Assembly (NCBI GenBank): GCA_027307235.1
Contig: DAHUXH010000013.1
Span: 124,001-188,000 of the forward strand
Direction of reading: 5' to 3'
Source: Vulcanimicrobiota bacterium
GTDB taxonomy: Bacteria; Vulcanimicrobiota; Vulcanimicrobiia; Vulcanimicrobiales; Vulcanimicrobiaceae
DNA length: 64,000 bases
This document shows positions 28,900-38,140 of the stretch, piece after piece. The position numbers and the translations under genes were made by a program. Below the pieces are notes generated by a model that saw only the letters and a list, made by a program, of their open reading frames with translations, ran no database searches and was not told the origin of the DNA. Each line of letters starts with the position of its first letter. The stretch's first letter is position 1.

Positions 28900-29585
28900 T
28901 CGTCGCCGCCGGGCGCGGCACGCGGTTCGGGCGGCCCAAGCAACTGGTGGAGATCGCCGGCGTGCCGATGCTCGCGTGGTCGGTGCGCGCCTTCGCCCGG
29001 ATGCCGGAGATCGCGGAGATCGTGGTCGTGACCGAGCGGGAGTGGATGCGGAGCGTCCTCGACGTCGCAACACCTGCAGCTGCGGGAAAGCCGTTGCAGG
29101 TCGTGCCCGGTGGAGCGAGCCGGCAGGAAAGCGTTCGTGCCGGATTGCACGCGCTCTCGCCGGCGTGTACCGCTGTGCTCGTTCACGACGGCGCCCGCCC
29201 GCTGGTGCGCGCTGATCATGTCCGAGCAGCGCTCTCTCGCGTCGGTCCGGGCCAGGCGACGCTGCTCGCCGTCCCTGTGGTCGACACCGTGAAGATCGTC
29301 GATCGGCAGACGCTTGCCGTCCACGTGACGCCCGACCGGGATGCGCTGTGGTCGGCGCAGACGCCGCAGTGCGCGATGCGCGCCGATCTGGAGCGCGCGC
29401 ATGAATCGGCGCTGCGGGATGGAATGACCGCGACCGACGATGCCGCGCTGCTGGAACGCATCGGCGTCACCGTGTCGGTGGTGATGAGTTCACCGGAGAA
29501 TTTCAAAGTGACGTTGCCCGAAGATCTCGAGCGAGCGCAGACGCTGATGCAGGCGCGTCTCTGTGCCGCCGGAGACGATCGCTGA
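28881..29585 (+). CDS. ispD: 2-C-methyl-D-erythritol 4-phosphate cytidylyltransferase
   Basis: 234 aa MEP-pathway enzyme. N-terminal nucleotide-binding [22 protein letters not shown], and [14 protein letters not shown] near the substrate site. It overlaps the PIN/TRAM gene by 19 bp and shares one base with ispF (TGATG), so it should be made together with IspF. The product is CDP-methylerythritol. Confidence 0.95.
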   Translation: MVWGAVIVAAGRGTRFGRPKQLVEIAGVPMLAWSVRAFARMPEIAEIVVVTEREWMRSVLDVATPAAAGKPLQVVPGGASRQESVRAGLHALSPACTAVLVHDGARPLVRADHVRAALSRVGPGQATLLAVPVVDTVKIVDRQTLAVHVTPDRDALWSAQTPQCAMRADLERAHESALRDGMTATDDAALLERIGVTVSVVMSSPENFKVTLPEDLERAQTLMQARLCAAGDDR

Positions 29586-30058
29586 TGCGCGTCGGTCACG
29601 GGTTCGACGCGCATCGTCTCGTTGAAGGACGCCCGCTGATCATCGGCGGCGTGCATGTTCCAGCGCCGTTCGGTGCGCTCGGTCACTCTGATGCCGACGT
29701 GCTGGCGCATGCGATCGCCGACGCGTTGCTCGGCGCGGCCGCGCTCGGCGACCTCGGCGGGCATTTCCCCGACACCGACGAGCGTTGGAAGGGTGCGGAC
29801 TCGCTGTTCTTGCTTGAACTGTGCGCGGCCGAAGTGCGCCGTGCCCGTTTTCGCATCGAGAATGTCGATGCAACGATCGTCCTGCAAGCGCCCAAACTTG
29901 CGCCGCATATCACGGCGATGCGCGAACGCATCGCGAGCGTGCTCAGCGTGTCGCTGCCGATGGTCAGCGTCAAAGCCAAGACCAGCGAAGGCATGGGCTA
30001 CACGGGCGATGGAACGGGTGTCGCCGCATTCGCCGTCGCGCTCATCGAGGTGCAGTGA
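29585..30058 (+). CDS. ispF: 2-C-methyl-D-erythritol 2,4-cyclodiphosphate synthase
   Basis: 157 aa, normal length. The zinc site is GHGFDAHRL plus [54 protein letters not shown] is the C-terminal signature. ATG at 29585 overlaps the ispD stop by one base, and its own stop overlaps the next ATG by one base. There is therefore no space for the missing gltX catalytic half between ispF and the following gene. Confidence 0.96.
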   Translation: MRVGHGFDAHRLVEGRPLIIGGVHVPAPFGALGHSDADVLAHAIADALLGAAALGDLGGHFPDTDERWKGADSLFLLELCAAEVRRARFRIENVDATIVLQAPKLAPHITAMRERIASVLSVSLPMVSVKAKTSEGMGYTGDGTGVAAFAVALIEVQ

Positions 30059-30627
30059 TGACGTCTTCAGATCGCACCGCCGACGAACGCGTCGCGCAAC
30101 TCGCAGCGCTGATGCAGGGCTGGGGCTTTCTCGAACGTCCGGCGCCCGGCGCGGCGCTGCGCTGGATCGCGACGTTCTTGGAAGCGTACGGTGCGCGTCT
30201 GGCGTCGCTCGACGATGCGCGACCGGTTATTGCGGCGTTGCGAGCGGAGTCGTGCATCGTTCCCGCGCTCGAGCTGGAACGTTTGCGCTCGCGACAGGTG
30301 CTGTTCTTTCTCGACGCGGTCGGGCAGTACGTCGATGACCAACCCGAATTGCGAGGGTTGCCGCTCGCCCACGATGTCGCCGAGATCGCACGCGAATTCG
30401 GCATCGCACCGGAAGCGGCACGTGATGCGTTACGTATGGCGCTGACCGGGGAGAAGGACGGGCCGCCGCTGGAGTTGCTCTTTCCGCTGCTCGGGCACGA
30501 TCGGATGCTCATGCGCATCGGCGCCGTCAGCTCACGGCTCTTGCACGGCCGCGGGCTCGAACCGATCGCGTTTGGGCCAAACGGTGAACCGTTCAAGACC
30601 ATTCCGGCCCAGAAGCCCGACGCGTAG
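30058..30627 (+). CDS. stand-alone glutamyl-tRNA synthetase C-terminal (anticodon-binding) domain protein
   Basis: 189 aa. Residues 124-145 (ALRMALTGEKDG then PPLELLFPLLG) match the end of class Ib GluRS, and residues about 30-95 look like the helical stretch preceding it. The catalytic Rossmann domain with HIGH and KMSKS is absent. The gene sits where Bacillus has full-length gltX (ispF-gltX-cysE-cysS) and its ATG overlaps the ispF stop, so truncation by assembly is unlikely. It may be a relic retained as a separate tRNA-binding protein, or a subunit acting with a catalytic half elsewhere. The reading frame is intact with normal codon use. Confidence 0.75.
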   Translation: MTSSDRTADERVAQLAALMQGWGFLERPAPGAALRWIATFLEAYGARLASLDDARPVIAALRAESCIVPALELERLRSRQVLFFLDAVGQYVDDQPELRGLPLAHDVAEIAREFGIAPEAARDALRMALTGEKDGPPLELLFPLLGHDRMLMRIGAVSSRLLHGRGLEPIAFGPNGEPFKTIPAQKPDA

Positions 30628-30628
30628 C

Positions 30629-30651
30629 AACCGTGCGTTGACGGCACGGTT
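30629..30651 (+). terminator. inverted repeat, possible weak terminator before cysE
   Basis: AACCGTGC, 7-nt loop, GCACGGTT, followed by TATACTTCT. The stem is 8 bp and the following T content is modest. It lies directly before cysE (ATG 30668) and could be a weak terminator or a leader hairpin. Confidence 0.35.
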
Positions 30652-30667
30652 TATACTTCTACGAGCT

Positions 30668-31329
30668 ATGGCCAACCCTGTGCGAACTCTTCTGGCCGAC
30701 CTGCGGGCACCGCTGGAACGCGATCCGGCGTCGCGGGGGATGCTCGACGTCGCGCTCTCGTATCCGGGCGTCCATGCCATCGGCGCATATCGTATCTATC
30801 ACGCACTGCATCGCATGGGCATTCCGCTGCTGCCGCGTTTTCTTTCGAACGTCGCACGGTTTTTTACCGGCATCGAGATTCATCCGGGCGCAACCATCGG
30901 CGAGGGCGTGTTCATCGATCACGGGATGGGAGTCGTGATCGGCGAGACCGCGGAAGTCGGCGACGGCTGCACGATTTATCAGGGGGTGACGCTCGGCGGC
31001 ACCAGTCTTTCGCATGGGAAGCGTCATCCGACGCTCGGCAAAAATGTGACCGTGGGCGTCAATGCGTCAGTACTCGGCGCGATTACGCTCGGTGACAACG
31101 CGAAGGTCGGCGGCGGATCGGTCGTCGTTCGCGACGTGCCCGCCAATGCGACGGTGGTCGGTATTCCCGCTCACGTCGTCGCACAGGACGGGAAGCCGGT
31201 GCGCGCGGTGCCGGATCGCCCGCAAGTGGAGATGCCCGACCCCAACGCCGACGCGATCGATCGGCTCGAACGGCGCATCGCGCACCTGGAAGCACGCATC
31301 GGTGAGATGGAGACCGGCACGGAAGAGAC

Positions 31330-31348
<19 letters not shown>
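30668..31348 (+). CDS. cysE: serine O-acetyltransferase
   Basis: 226 aa; acetylates serine for cysteine synthesis. Left-handed beta-helix with GIEIHPGATIGEGVFIDHG, then GVVIGETAEVGDG and YQGVTLGGTS; the catalytic His/Asp pair is in FIDHG. The C-terminus carries a charged helical tail ending SWVI rather than a plain short tail. ATG at 30668. It overlaps cysS by 19 bp; cysteine synthesis and cysteine-tRNA charging are thus coupled, as in Bacillus. Confidence 0.94.
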
Positions 31349-32753
<1,405 letters not shown>

Positions 32754-32775
<22 letters not shown>

Positions 32776-33494
32776 TCTTCGGCATTCACGCCGTCGACGA
32801 GGCCGTCAACGCCGGGGAGAGACTCCGGCGTCTTCATGTCGCGAGCGATCGCGCGCGCGATCCGGTGATCGCACGCATCGCGAAGACGGCACGCGAAGCC
32901 GGGATCGAGGTCGTCCACGAAGGGCGCGAGTACTTCGCGCGCCTGCCGTTCAAAGCGCATCAAGGCATCGTGGCGGAGGTTCCGCCCTTTGCCTATGCGT
33001 CGCTCCACACGCTCATCGCGAGCGCGCCGCGCGGCACGCGCAAACTCATCGTGGTGATGGACCACGTCACCGACCCGCACAATCTGGGAGCGATCGTGCG
33101 AACGGCGGAAGCCGTTGGCGCCGACGGCGTCGTGATCGCGGAGCGCCGCGCCGCCGGCATCACGGCGAGCGCGCGCAAGGCCGCCGCAGGTGCGACCGCG
33201 CACCTCCCGATCGCGCAGGTCGCCAATATCAGCGATGCGATCCGCACGCTGAAAAAGGCGGGCATTTGGGTCTACGGCGCTGACGCGGGCGCGACATCGT
33301 CCGACATGAGCGATGCCGACTTCGATCGCGACCTGGCGCTCGTTATCGGAGCGGAGGACGGGCTCTCGCAACTGGTCGCGCGCGAGTGCGACGTACTGGT
33401 GCGCATCCCCATCCTCGGCCGCGTCGAGTCGCTCAACGCTTCGGTGGCTGCGGCGGTCTTGCTCTACGAAGCAATCAGGCAACGCCGCAACTAA
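32754..33494 (+). CDS. rlmB: 23S rRNA 2'-O-methyltransferase, TrmH/RlmB family
   Basis: 246 aa SpoU-type knotted methyltransferase. N-terminal L30e-like part (LIFGIHAVDEAVNAG), then MDHVTDPHNLGAIVRTAEA, GAEDGLSQLV and IPILGRVESLNASVAAAVLLYE, the three SPOUT motifs. GTG at 32754 has AAGGA upstream and overlaps cysS by 22 bp. The neighbourhood equals the Bacillus cysS-(mrnC)-rlmB order; mrnC and yacP are missing. Confidence 0.92.
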
Positions 33495-33498
33495 GTCC

Positions 33499-33527
33499 TT
33501 GACGGTGGAGGGGCGCCCTCCTATACT
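33499..33527 (+). promoter_or_regulatory. sigma-70-type promoter of sigH
   Basis: TTGACG at 33499-33504, a 17-bp spacer, TATACT at 33522-33527. It is the best match to the sigma-70 consensus noticed in the window and lies 79 bp before the sigH start. Confidence 0.75.
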
Positions 33528-33605
33528 TGGCTAGATGCGCCGCGCCAGACGGGTCCAGGCCCGCGGTAGGCGGCGTGTCGCGTCCCGGGAAGGTAACCAA
33601 AACAG

Positions 33606-34253
33606 ATGGCAATGACCCAGCCGGCCTCGGATGGACTCGATTACCACGATCGCGCCGACGAGGACCTGGTAGCAATCGCGAAGTCGGGCGACTATCTCGC
33701 GATGGAATATCTGCTCAATAAGTACAAAAACTTCGTTCGAATCAAAGCGAAGAGTTACTTCTTGATTGGAGCGGATCGTGAAGACATCATTCAAGAAGGC
33801 ATGATCGGCCTGTACAAGGCCGTGCGCGATTTCAAAGCCGATAAACTTTCCAGTTTTCGCGCGTTCGCGGAGCTGTGCATCACGCGTCAAATCATTACGG
33901 CGATCAAGACCGCCACGCGGCAGAAGCATATTCCGCTGAACCAGTACATTTCGCTCAACAAACCGATCTACGACGAAGACAGCGAACGCACGCTGCTCGA
34001 CGTGATGGCGTCACAGAAGACGTCGGACCCGGAAGAACTGGTCGTTACGCAGGAAGTCTCCGATGACATCCGTCAGCGCATTCGGCAGAATCTTTCGGAA
34101 CTCGAGTCGCAGGTGCTCGAATCGTACCTCGAAGGCAAGAGCTATCAAGAGATGGCACGCGACCTCGGCCGCCACGTGAAATCGATCGACAATGCGCTTC
34201 AGCGCGTGAAGCGGAAGATCGAAAAGAACCTGGCCGAATTCGAGTTCAAATAA
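33606..34253 (+). CDS. sigH: RNA polymerase sigma factor, SigH type
   Basis: 215 aa with sigma regions 2 and 4: EYLLNKYKNFVRIKAKSYFL, then GADREDIIQEGMIGLYKAVRDF and TRQIITAIKTATRQKHIPLNQYISLN. The C-terminal HTH is SYQEMARDLGRHVKSIDNALQR. It closely follows the Bacillus sigma-H pattern and occupies the same map position. No spo genes are visible, so a sporulation role is not implied. It has its own strong promoter and terminator. GGGAAGG lies 12 bases before the ATG; a second ATG follows two codons later. Confidence 0.93.
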   Translation: MAMTQPASDGLDYHDRADEDLVAIAKSGDYLAMEYLLNKYKNFVRIKAKSYFLIGADREDIIQEGMIGLYKAVRDFKADKLSSFRAFAELCITRQIITAIKTATRQKHIPLNQYISLNKPIYDEDSERTLLDVMASQKTSDPEELVVTQEVSDDIRQRIRQNLSELESQVLESYLEGKSYQEMARDLGRHVKSIDNALQRVKRKIEKNLAEFEFK

Positions 34254-34276
34254 CCGCATCCCATTCACGAGGCAAC

Positions 34277-34310
34277 AATAGCCCGGCAGTATTGCCGGGC
34301 TATTTCTTTT
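34277..34310 (+). terminator. rho-independent terminator of sigH
   Basis: A 12-bp perfect stem (AATAGCCCGGCA and its complement) around a GTAT loop ends in TTTCTTTT. It lies 23 bp after the sigH stop. Confidence 0.93.
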
Positions 34311-34324
34311 CGATCGCGTGCGCG

Positions 34325-34657
34325 TTACGAAAGATTCTTGACGATGCGGTCGTAGAGTGCGTCCCGGTCGCCGATGGGATCGACCACCATCGGTTGCGGC
34401 GTGTCGCCGCCGGTCATCGGGTCGATGCAGACGGTGACGCGGCCTTTCGCGCAGACGTCCATGCACGAGGTCGAGATCGCGCGGATCTTGCCCCAGTGAC
34501 CGTCTTCCTTGAGTTTTGTCTTGAGCCAGTCGCGCAGCTGGAAGTCGCCGATTTTTTCAGCGATCTCGGGCGTTTCCTCGGGGATGCGTTCGCGGGAGCA
34601 CCGCTCGCACACGAGCACGAGTCCCGAGCCGAGCCATTTCGGTTTGACGTCTTGCAT
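34325..34657 (-). CDS. thioredoxin-like [2Fe-2S] ferredoxin-type protein
   Basis: 110 aa from the ATG at 34657 (MQDVKPKWLGSGLVLVCERC). Cysteines fall in VCERCS, STSCMDVCAKG and VTVCIDP, resembling the cluster ligands of thioredoxin-like [2Fe-2S] proteins (NuoE/Shethna type, SCLGVCPxG). It would carry electrons or act as a small redox protein; partner unknown. Longer in-frame starts up to 34744 exist but lack supporting features. It is convergent with sigH. Confidence 0.75.
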   Translation of the reverse strand: MQDVKPKWLGSGLVLVCERCSRERIPEETPEIAEKIGDFQLRDWLKTKLKEDGHWGKIRAISTSCMDVCAKGRVTVCIDPMTGGDTPQPMVVDPIGDRDALYDRIVKNLS

Positions 34658-34758
34658 GATTGAGCGCCATGCTTGTTCGCGGACGCCCTTTTCCCCTCGT
34701 ACCGCGACCATGCTATGATGCTGTTCAGCTCGCTCTTGTCGCATTGGAGTTGGGGGAC

Positions 34759-35229
34759 TTGCAAAACCGGAAGACCTTCATCGGACTGCTTGCGAGCGGT
34801 CCCGTGTTGGCTGGAACAACGGCGTTTGCCGAGACGCCGGCGTCGCCGCGGGTTACGCGTGTCATGACGATGCTCGCCGTGCGCGATCTCAAACGATCAA
34901 TTGCGTTCTACCGTGACACACTCGGGTTTGTCATCGAGCAGGAGCAGCCATGGATCGCGCTGCTTCGTTTGGGGACGTTTCTGCTCTATGTGTACACGGA
35001 AGGGCCGCCGACTCCCGACAAGCCCGGCATCTCGCTGGTCGCGCCGCGCGATCGGCAACACACGTCGACGATCATCTGCTTCGAGGTTGACGACGTGGCA
35101 GCGATGTACGAACGTCTGCGCGGGAAAGGGGTTCGGTTTCTCACGCCGCCGACCAAGCCGCCATGGGGCGGGCTGCGCTGCTTTGCCTTCGATCCGGACG
35201 GCTATTTGCTCGAGATCGAGAGCCCGTGA
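34759..35229 (+). CDS. VOC/glyoxalase-superfamily protein with signal peptide
   Basis: 156 aa from a TTG start at 34759, behind a G-rich ribosome site. The N-terminus MQNRKTFIGLLASGPVLAGTTAFA looks like a cleavable signal peptide, so the protein is probably exported. The mature part has one glyoxalase-type half: VTRVMTMLAVRDLKRSIAFYRDTLGF, FEVDDVAAMYERLRGKG and CFAFDPDGYLLEIE, where the last glutamate is a metal ligand. Substrate unknown. Exported VOC proteins are less common than cytoplasmic ones. Confidence 0.75.
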   Translation: MQNRKTFIGLLASGPVLAGTTAFAETPASPRVTRVMTMLAVRDLKRSIAFYRDTLGFVIEQEQPWIALLRLGTFLLYVYTEGPPTPDKPGISLVAPRDRQHTSTIICFEVDDVAAMYERLRGKGVRFLTPPTKPPWGGLRCFAFDPDGYLLEIESP

Positions 35230-35235
35230 AGCGCC

Positions 35236-35320
35236 TGGAGCCGACGGCCGGATTCGAACCGGCGGCGTCTTTCGAGCCAGATTACAAATCTGGTGCCTTC
35301 AACCACTCAGCCACGTCGGC
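35236..35320 (-). tRNA. tRNA-Thr (anticodon TGT) with an enlarged variable arm
   Basis: 85 nt including encoded CCA. Acceptor GCCGACG/CGTCGGC pairs over 7 bp, the T-arm is GCCGG-TTCGAAT-CCGGC, and the anticodon stem-loop CCAGA-TTTGTAA-TCTGG gives anticodon TGT. The D-arm (GCTGAGTGGTTGAAGGC) and a 13-nt variable region are of the class II kind normally seen in Ser, Leu and Tyr tRNAs. The discriminator base is T, the same as in the neighbouring tRNA-Thr(GGT). Confidence 0.9.
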
Positions 35321-35443
35321 GCACGATGTGCGGTCGGCGGTTTTTACCGCGAACATGCCTCTTCCCCTCCGACGGCCGCCACGAACTTCCTCGGTTGCCG
35401 AGGACTGTGGCCGCGTGGTATCGTACCCTTCGCAGCCGAACGT

Positions 35444-35531
35444 GGGTAGGTGGCCGAGTGGTTAATGGCGCCAGACTGTAAATTTGGTGCGCGAAAGCGC
35501 TACGCTGGTTCGAATCCAGCCCTGCCCACCA
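35444..35531 (+). tRNA. tRNA-Tyr (anticodon GTA)
   Basis: 88 nt with encoded CCA. Acceptor GGGTAGG/CCTGCCC, anticodon loop CTGTAAA, long variable arm with a GCGC-GAAA-GCGC stem as expected for tyrosine tRNA, T-arm GCTGG-TTCGAAT-CCAGC. First of three plus-strand tRNAs separated by 8-11 bp. Confidence 0.97.
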
Positions 35532-35539
35532 TCTGTCTC

Positions 35540-35613
35540 GCGGGCGTTGCATAATGGTAATGCCCTTGCCTTCCAAGCAAGAGTCGCGGGTTCGATTCCC
35601 GCCGCCCGCTCCA
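35540..35613 (+). tRNA. tRNA-Gly (anticodon TCC)
   Basis: 74 nt with encoded CCA. Acceptor GCGGGCG/CGCCCGC, anticodon stem-loop CTTGC-CTTCCAA-GCAAG, T-arm GCGGG-TTCGATT-CCCGC. Confidence 0.97.
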
Positions 35614-35624
35614 ACAATCGACGT

Positions 35625-35699
35625 GCCGTTGTAGCTCAGTGGTAGAGCACGTCCTTGGTAAGGACGAGGCCACGGGTTCAATCCCCGTCAACGGCTCCA
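35625..35699 (+). tRNA. tRNA-Thr (anticodon GGT)
   Basis: 75 nt with encoded CCA. Acceptor GCCGTTG/CAACGGC, ordinary class I D-arm, anticodon stem-loop CGTCC-TTGGTAA-GGACG. Tyr-Gly-Thr is a common bacterial cluster order. Confidence 0.97.
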
Positions 35700-35705
35700 G
35701 ATTCC

Positions 35706-35727
35706 GCCCCGAGCAATCGGGGCTTTT
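35706..35727 (+). terminator. rho-independent terminator of the Tyr-Gly-Thr tRNA cluster
   Basis: GCCCCGA, GCAA loop, TCGGGGC, then TTTTC, starting 6 bp after the last tRNA. Confidence 0.85.
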
Positions 35728-35741
35728 CTGTAGGCGAGGAA

Positions 35742-35757
35742 TCGAACACATGTTCGA
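35742..35757. promoter_or_regulatory. perfect LexA/DinR (Cheo-box-like) palindrome
   Basis: TCGAACACATGTTCGA: a symmetric TCGAAC-N4-GTTCGA, identical in form to the SOS box of Actinobacteria and to the Bacillus CGAAC-N4-GTTCG consensus. No recognised SOS gene starts next to it. The nearest plus-strand frame is a doubtful one antisense to the Xre gene; on the minus strand the tRNA-Thr(TGT) lies about 420 bp away. It may be fortuitous or mark an unrecognised small gene. Confidence 0.45.
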
Positions 35758-35862
35758 TGAAATACACCGCGCAGTCTCGGGCCCGGGCTGCCGCCGGTGT
35801 GGATCGCCGCACCGATCAGGGCCGACGAGGCCGGATGGAACCGACGCCCCTTTTTGATCCGC

Positions 35863-36276
35863 TTACCGCTTACGCGATTGTTTGCCGCCAGGTCGAGGCC
35901 GAGTTGCGGCGGGTTTTTGGACCGCCCCCTCCGCAGCGCCCGCTCCCGCTCCAGCGAGAAGCTGAACCTGAGCTGCCAGGTTCACGACCTGCGCTTCGAG
36001 TGATTCCAGGCGGCCGGCGATCGCCTCCGGACGAGCATCCTGCAGCAGGCTGAAGGTTCGCTCGCCGAGCGCCAGATACGCGGCGTCGACGCCCAAGACG
36101 GACGCTAGGCGAACGCCGACGGGAAAACTCGCGCTCTTGGTTTGGCCGCTCTCCATTTGACGGATCGCACCCTCGGTGATGCCGACTTTGTACGCGAGCT
36201 CTCCGGGGGCGAAGCCGCGCTCGGTGCGCAGGCGGCGCAGGCGCTCGCCGAACGTCTCGTCCATCAGCGCGATCAT
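35863..36276 (-). CDS. XRE-family helix-turn-helix transcriptional regulator
   Basis: 137 aa. An N-terminal Cro/C1-type HTH (FGERLRRLRTERGFAPGEL, recognition helix around VGITEGAIRQMESGQ) extends to about residue 75. A heptad-like helix (EAIAGRLESLEAQVVNLAAQVQLLAG), likely for dimerization, follows, then a basic Ala/Pro-rich tail. Two starts are close: 36276 (MIALMDETF) and 36264 (MDETF); neither has a clear ribosome site. Targets unknown; no partner toxin gene is adjacent. Confidence 0.8.
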   Translation of the reverse strand: MIALMDETFGERLRRLRTERGFAPGELAYKVGITEGAIRQMESGQTKSASFPVGVRLASVLGVDAAYLALGERTFSLLQDARPEAIAGRLESLEAQVVNLAAQVQLLAGAGAGAAEGAVQKPAATRPRPGGKQSRKR

Positions 36277-36489
36277 ACGCGCAATAAATCACAGCATGGT
36301 ATTGCGAAATGCGCGTCAGTAAGCTACTATCGTGCGCATTGAGGTTCCGCGCGGCATCTCCGGTTTGCCGATGCCCCACCCCCGCATGTGCGCCGTTTTC
36401 GTCGCGCGTGCCATCGGCAAAGCGCGTCAGGGGCTCGTCTGGCAACTATGCGAGCCCCTGGACGCGATACCGAAAGCGCGCCCAGGCTC

Positions 36490-37797
36490 CTAGCTGCCGA
36501 TTTGCGGAAAGATGATCTGCGCGGTCGAGATGATGGTGAGCCCGGCGACGATCACGACCGTTGCCCAGGCGATCGTGTTGAAGACGCGGCCGTTGGTTGA
36601 GCTGCCCATCAGACGCGGGTTGTTGATCAGCAACAGTATCAGGAACAGCACGATGGGCAAGAGCACACCGTTGAGCACCTGCGAGTAGAAGATGATCGAG
36701 AGCAGCGGTGCGCCCGGTATGATCACGACCCCTGCGCCGATGACGATAAGCGATAGGTACAACGAGTAGAAGATCGGCGCATCTTTAAAGTGGTGATCGA
36801 TGCCGCGCTCGAACCCAAATGCCTCGCAGACATAATAGGCGGTGGAGAGCGGAAGAATCGATGCGGTGAAGATCGCCGCATTGAGTAAGCCAATCGCGAA
36901 GAGCAGTGACGCGAACGGACCGGCGAGCGGCGCCAATGCGACCGCAACGTCGCCGGCGTCGTTGACCACGATCTGCCCGCTTGCCGGAGCATGCACGTTG
37001 TGGATGAAGATCGTCGCGGCCGTCGCGATGATGATAAAATACGCGATGATGTCGGTGATGAGCGCGCCCGAAATGACGTCGATGCGGGAGAAGGCGTACT
37101 TGTCCTGGGTAATGCCCTTGTCGACCACGGCCGCCTGAATGTAGAACTGCATCCACGGTGAGATGGTCGTGCCGATGATCGCGATGATCATGAGCAAGTA
37201 TGCCTTGCTCGAGGAAAAATGCGGAAACAACGTCTGCCGGGCGACCTCATGCCAATCGGGATGCACGAGGATGCCGCTGACGACGTAAGCGAGATAGACG
37301 AAACAGAACACGAAAAAGACGCGCTCGACGATCTTGTAGTTCCCGCGCGTCACCATGAGATAGACAAACACCGCCGCTGCCATCACCAGCAGCACTTTGA
37401 ACAGGGAGGGATTGATGTGCGCGTGCGCGCCGAAGATCGGGGCCGTCGAGGCGACACCGGCGAACTCGGCGGCCGTGTTGCCGAGATCGCCGATGACGAA
37501 GAGCACCAGCACCCAGAACGTCACCTTGACGCCGAAGTTCTCGCGGATCAGGTCGGCGAGCCCCTTGCCGGTAACCATGCCCATGCGCGCGCACATCTCT
37601 TGCGTCACGACCAGCGCCAGCGTGACGGGAATCAGCAGCCACAGCAACGAGTAGCCGAACTGGGCTCCGGCTTGCGAGTAGGTGAGAATACCGCCGACGT
37701 CGTTGTCGGCGTTGGCGGTGATGATGCCGGGTCCGACGATCGAGAAGAACATCACGATCGATCGCAAGAGATTGCGCGGCTGCGCCAGCGATTTCAT
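36490..37797 (-). CDS. Nramp-related magnesium transporter (NRMT type)
   Basis: 435 aa, about 11 membrane segments. The Nramp fold is clear (SIVGPGIITANADNDVGGILTYSQ-type first helix), but the canonical DPGN is replaced by DND around residues 31-34, and the MPH methionine motif of helix 6 by TTISPWMQFY (SPW at 213-215). Loss of the metal-selective methionine is the hallmark of Nramp-related Mg2+ transporters described from Clostridium. The M-box riboswitch directly upstream supports Mg2+ rather than Mn2+ as substrate. ATG at 37797 follows GGGGAAGAGA. Confidence 0.88.
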   Translation of the reverse strand: MKSLAQPRNLLRSIVMFFSIVGPGIITANADNDVGGILTYSQAGAQFGYSLLWLLIPVTLALVVTQEMCARMGMVTGKGLADLIRENFGVKVTFWVLVLFVIGDLGNTAAEFAGVASTAPIFGAHAHINPSLFKVLLVMAAAVFVYLMVTRGNYKIVERVFFVFCFVYLAYVVSGILVHPDWHEVARQTLFPHFSSSKAYLLMIIAIIGTTISPWMQFYIQAAVVDKGITQDKYAFSRIDVISGALITDIIAYFIIIATAATIFIHNVHAPASGQIVVNDAGDVAVALAPLAGPFASLLFAIGLLNAAIFTASILPLSTAYYVCEAFGFERGIDHHFKDAPIFYSLYLSLIVIGAGVVIIPGAPLLSIIFYSQVLNGVLLPIVLFLILLLINNPRLMGSSTNGRVFNTIAWATVVIVAGLTIISTAQIIFPQIGS

Positions 37798-37819
37798 CGA
37801 TTCTCTTCCCCAGCCTTGC

Positions 37820-37857
37820 AAAAAAAAAGCCGTCGTAACTCCTCGCGGACGACAGCT
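37820..37857 (-). terminator. riboswitch-controlled intrinsic terminator (expression platform)
   Basis: On the minus strand AGCTGTCGT pairs with ACGACGGCT over 9 bp (one G-T), followed by nine T. It lies between the M-box aptamer and the transporter ribosome site. High Mg2+ should favour this hairpin and stop transcription (family knowledge). Confidence 0.88.
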
Positions 37858-37889
37858 CGGGAAAGGTCCGAAACGCTTCCGGTTCTCCC

Positions 37890-38055
37890 TCAACGTCGAG
37901 TTTTAGCACTGCACGATATAGAGCCGGGTTCTAGGAGCCTAGGCTCAGCCGCGTTAGGTGCCGCCTTGATTCGGCGGTGCCTGGTCTACCCGTTGGGGTC
38001 TCTCGACCTTTCCGGGCAGCGGCCTGTCTTCGTGCAGACGCCTCACCGAACGAGG
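37890..38055 (-). promoter_or_regulatory. M-box (ykoK leader) Mg2+ riboswitch aptamer
   Basis: Minus-strand RNA of about 166 nt carrying the conserved M-box blocks in order: CTCGTTCGGTGAGGC, GGCCGCTGCCCGGAAA, GGTCGAGAGACCCCAACGGG, CACCGCCGAATCAAGG, and CAGTGCTAAAACTCGACG at the 3' end. Base pairing of the outer stem (CCTC with GAGG) and the internal hairpins fits. It is followed by an intrinsic terminator and then the Nramp-like transporter, so it controls that gene in cis. Confidence 0.95.
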
Positions 38056-38140
38056 AATCCACTTCGATCATACGCTAGGTGTCAACCCGAGCGCGATGCT
38101 CGCTTGGAAACGTCCCCGCGATCGTGCGGTTGTAGCAACC

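Noticed and set aside
30641-30656. TTGACG and TATACT before cysE as a promoter
   Set aside because: The spacer is only 8 bp; the sequence is better explained as an inverted repeat.
35655-36053. Plus-strand frame running from tRNA-Thr across the SOS-type box into the Xre gene
   Set aside because: It starts inside a tRNA, most of its 3' half is antisense to the HTH gene, and it is proline/arginine-rich. A shorter version from ATG 35757 stays weakly possible.
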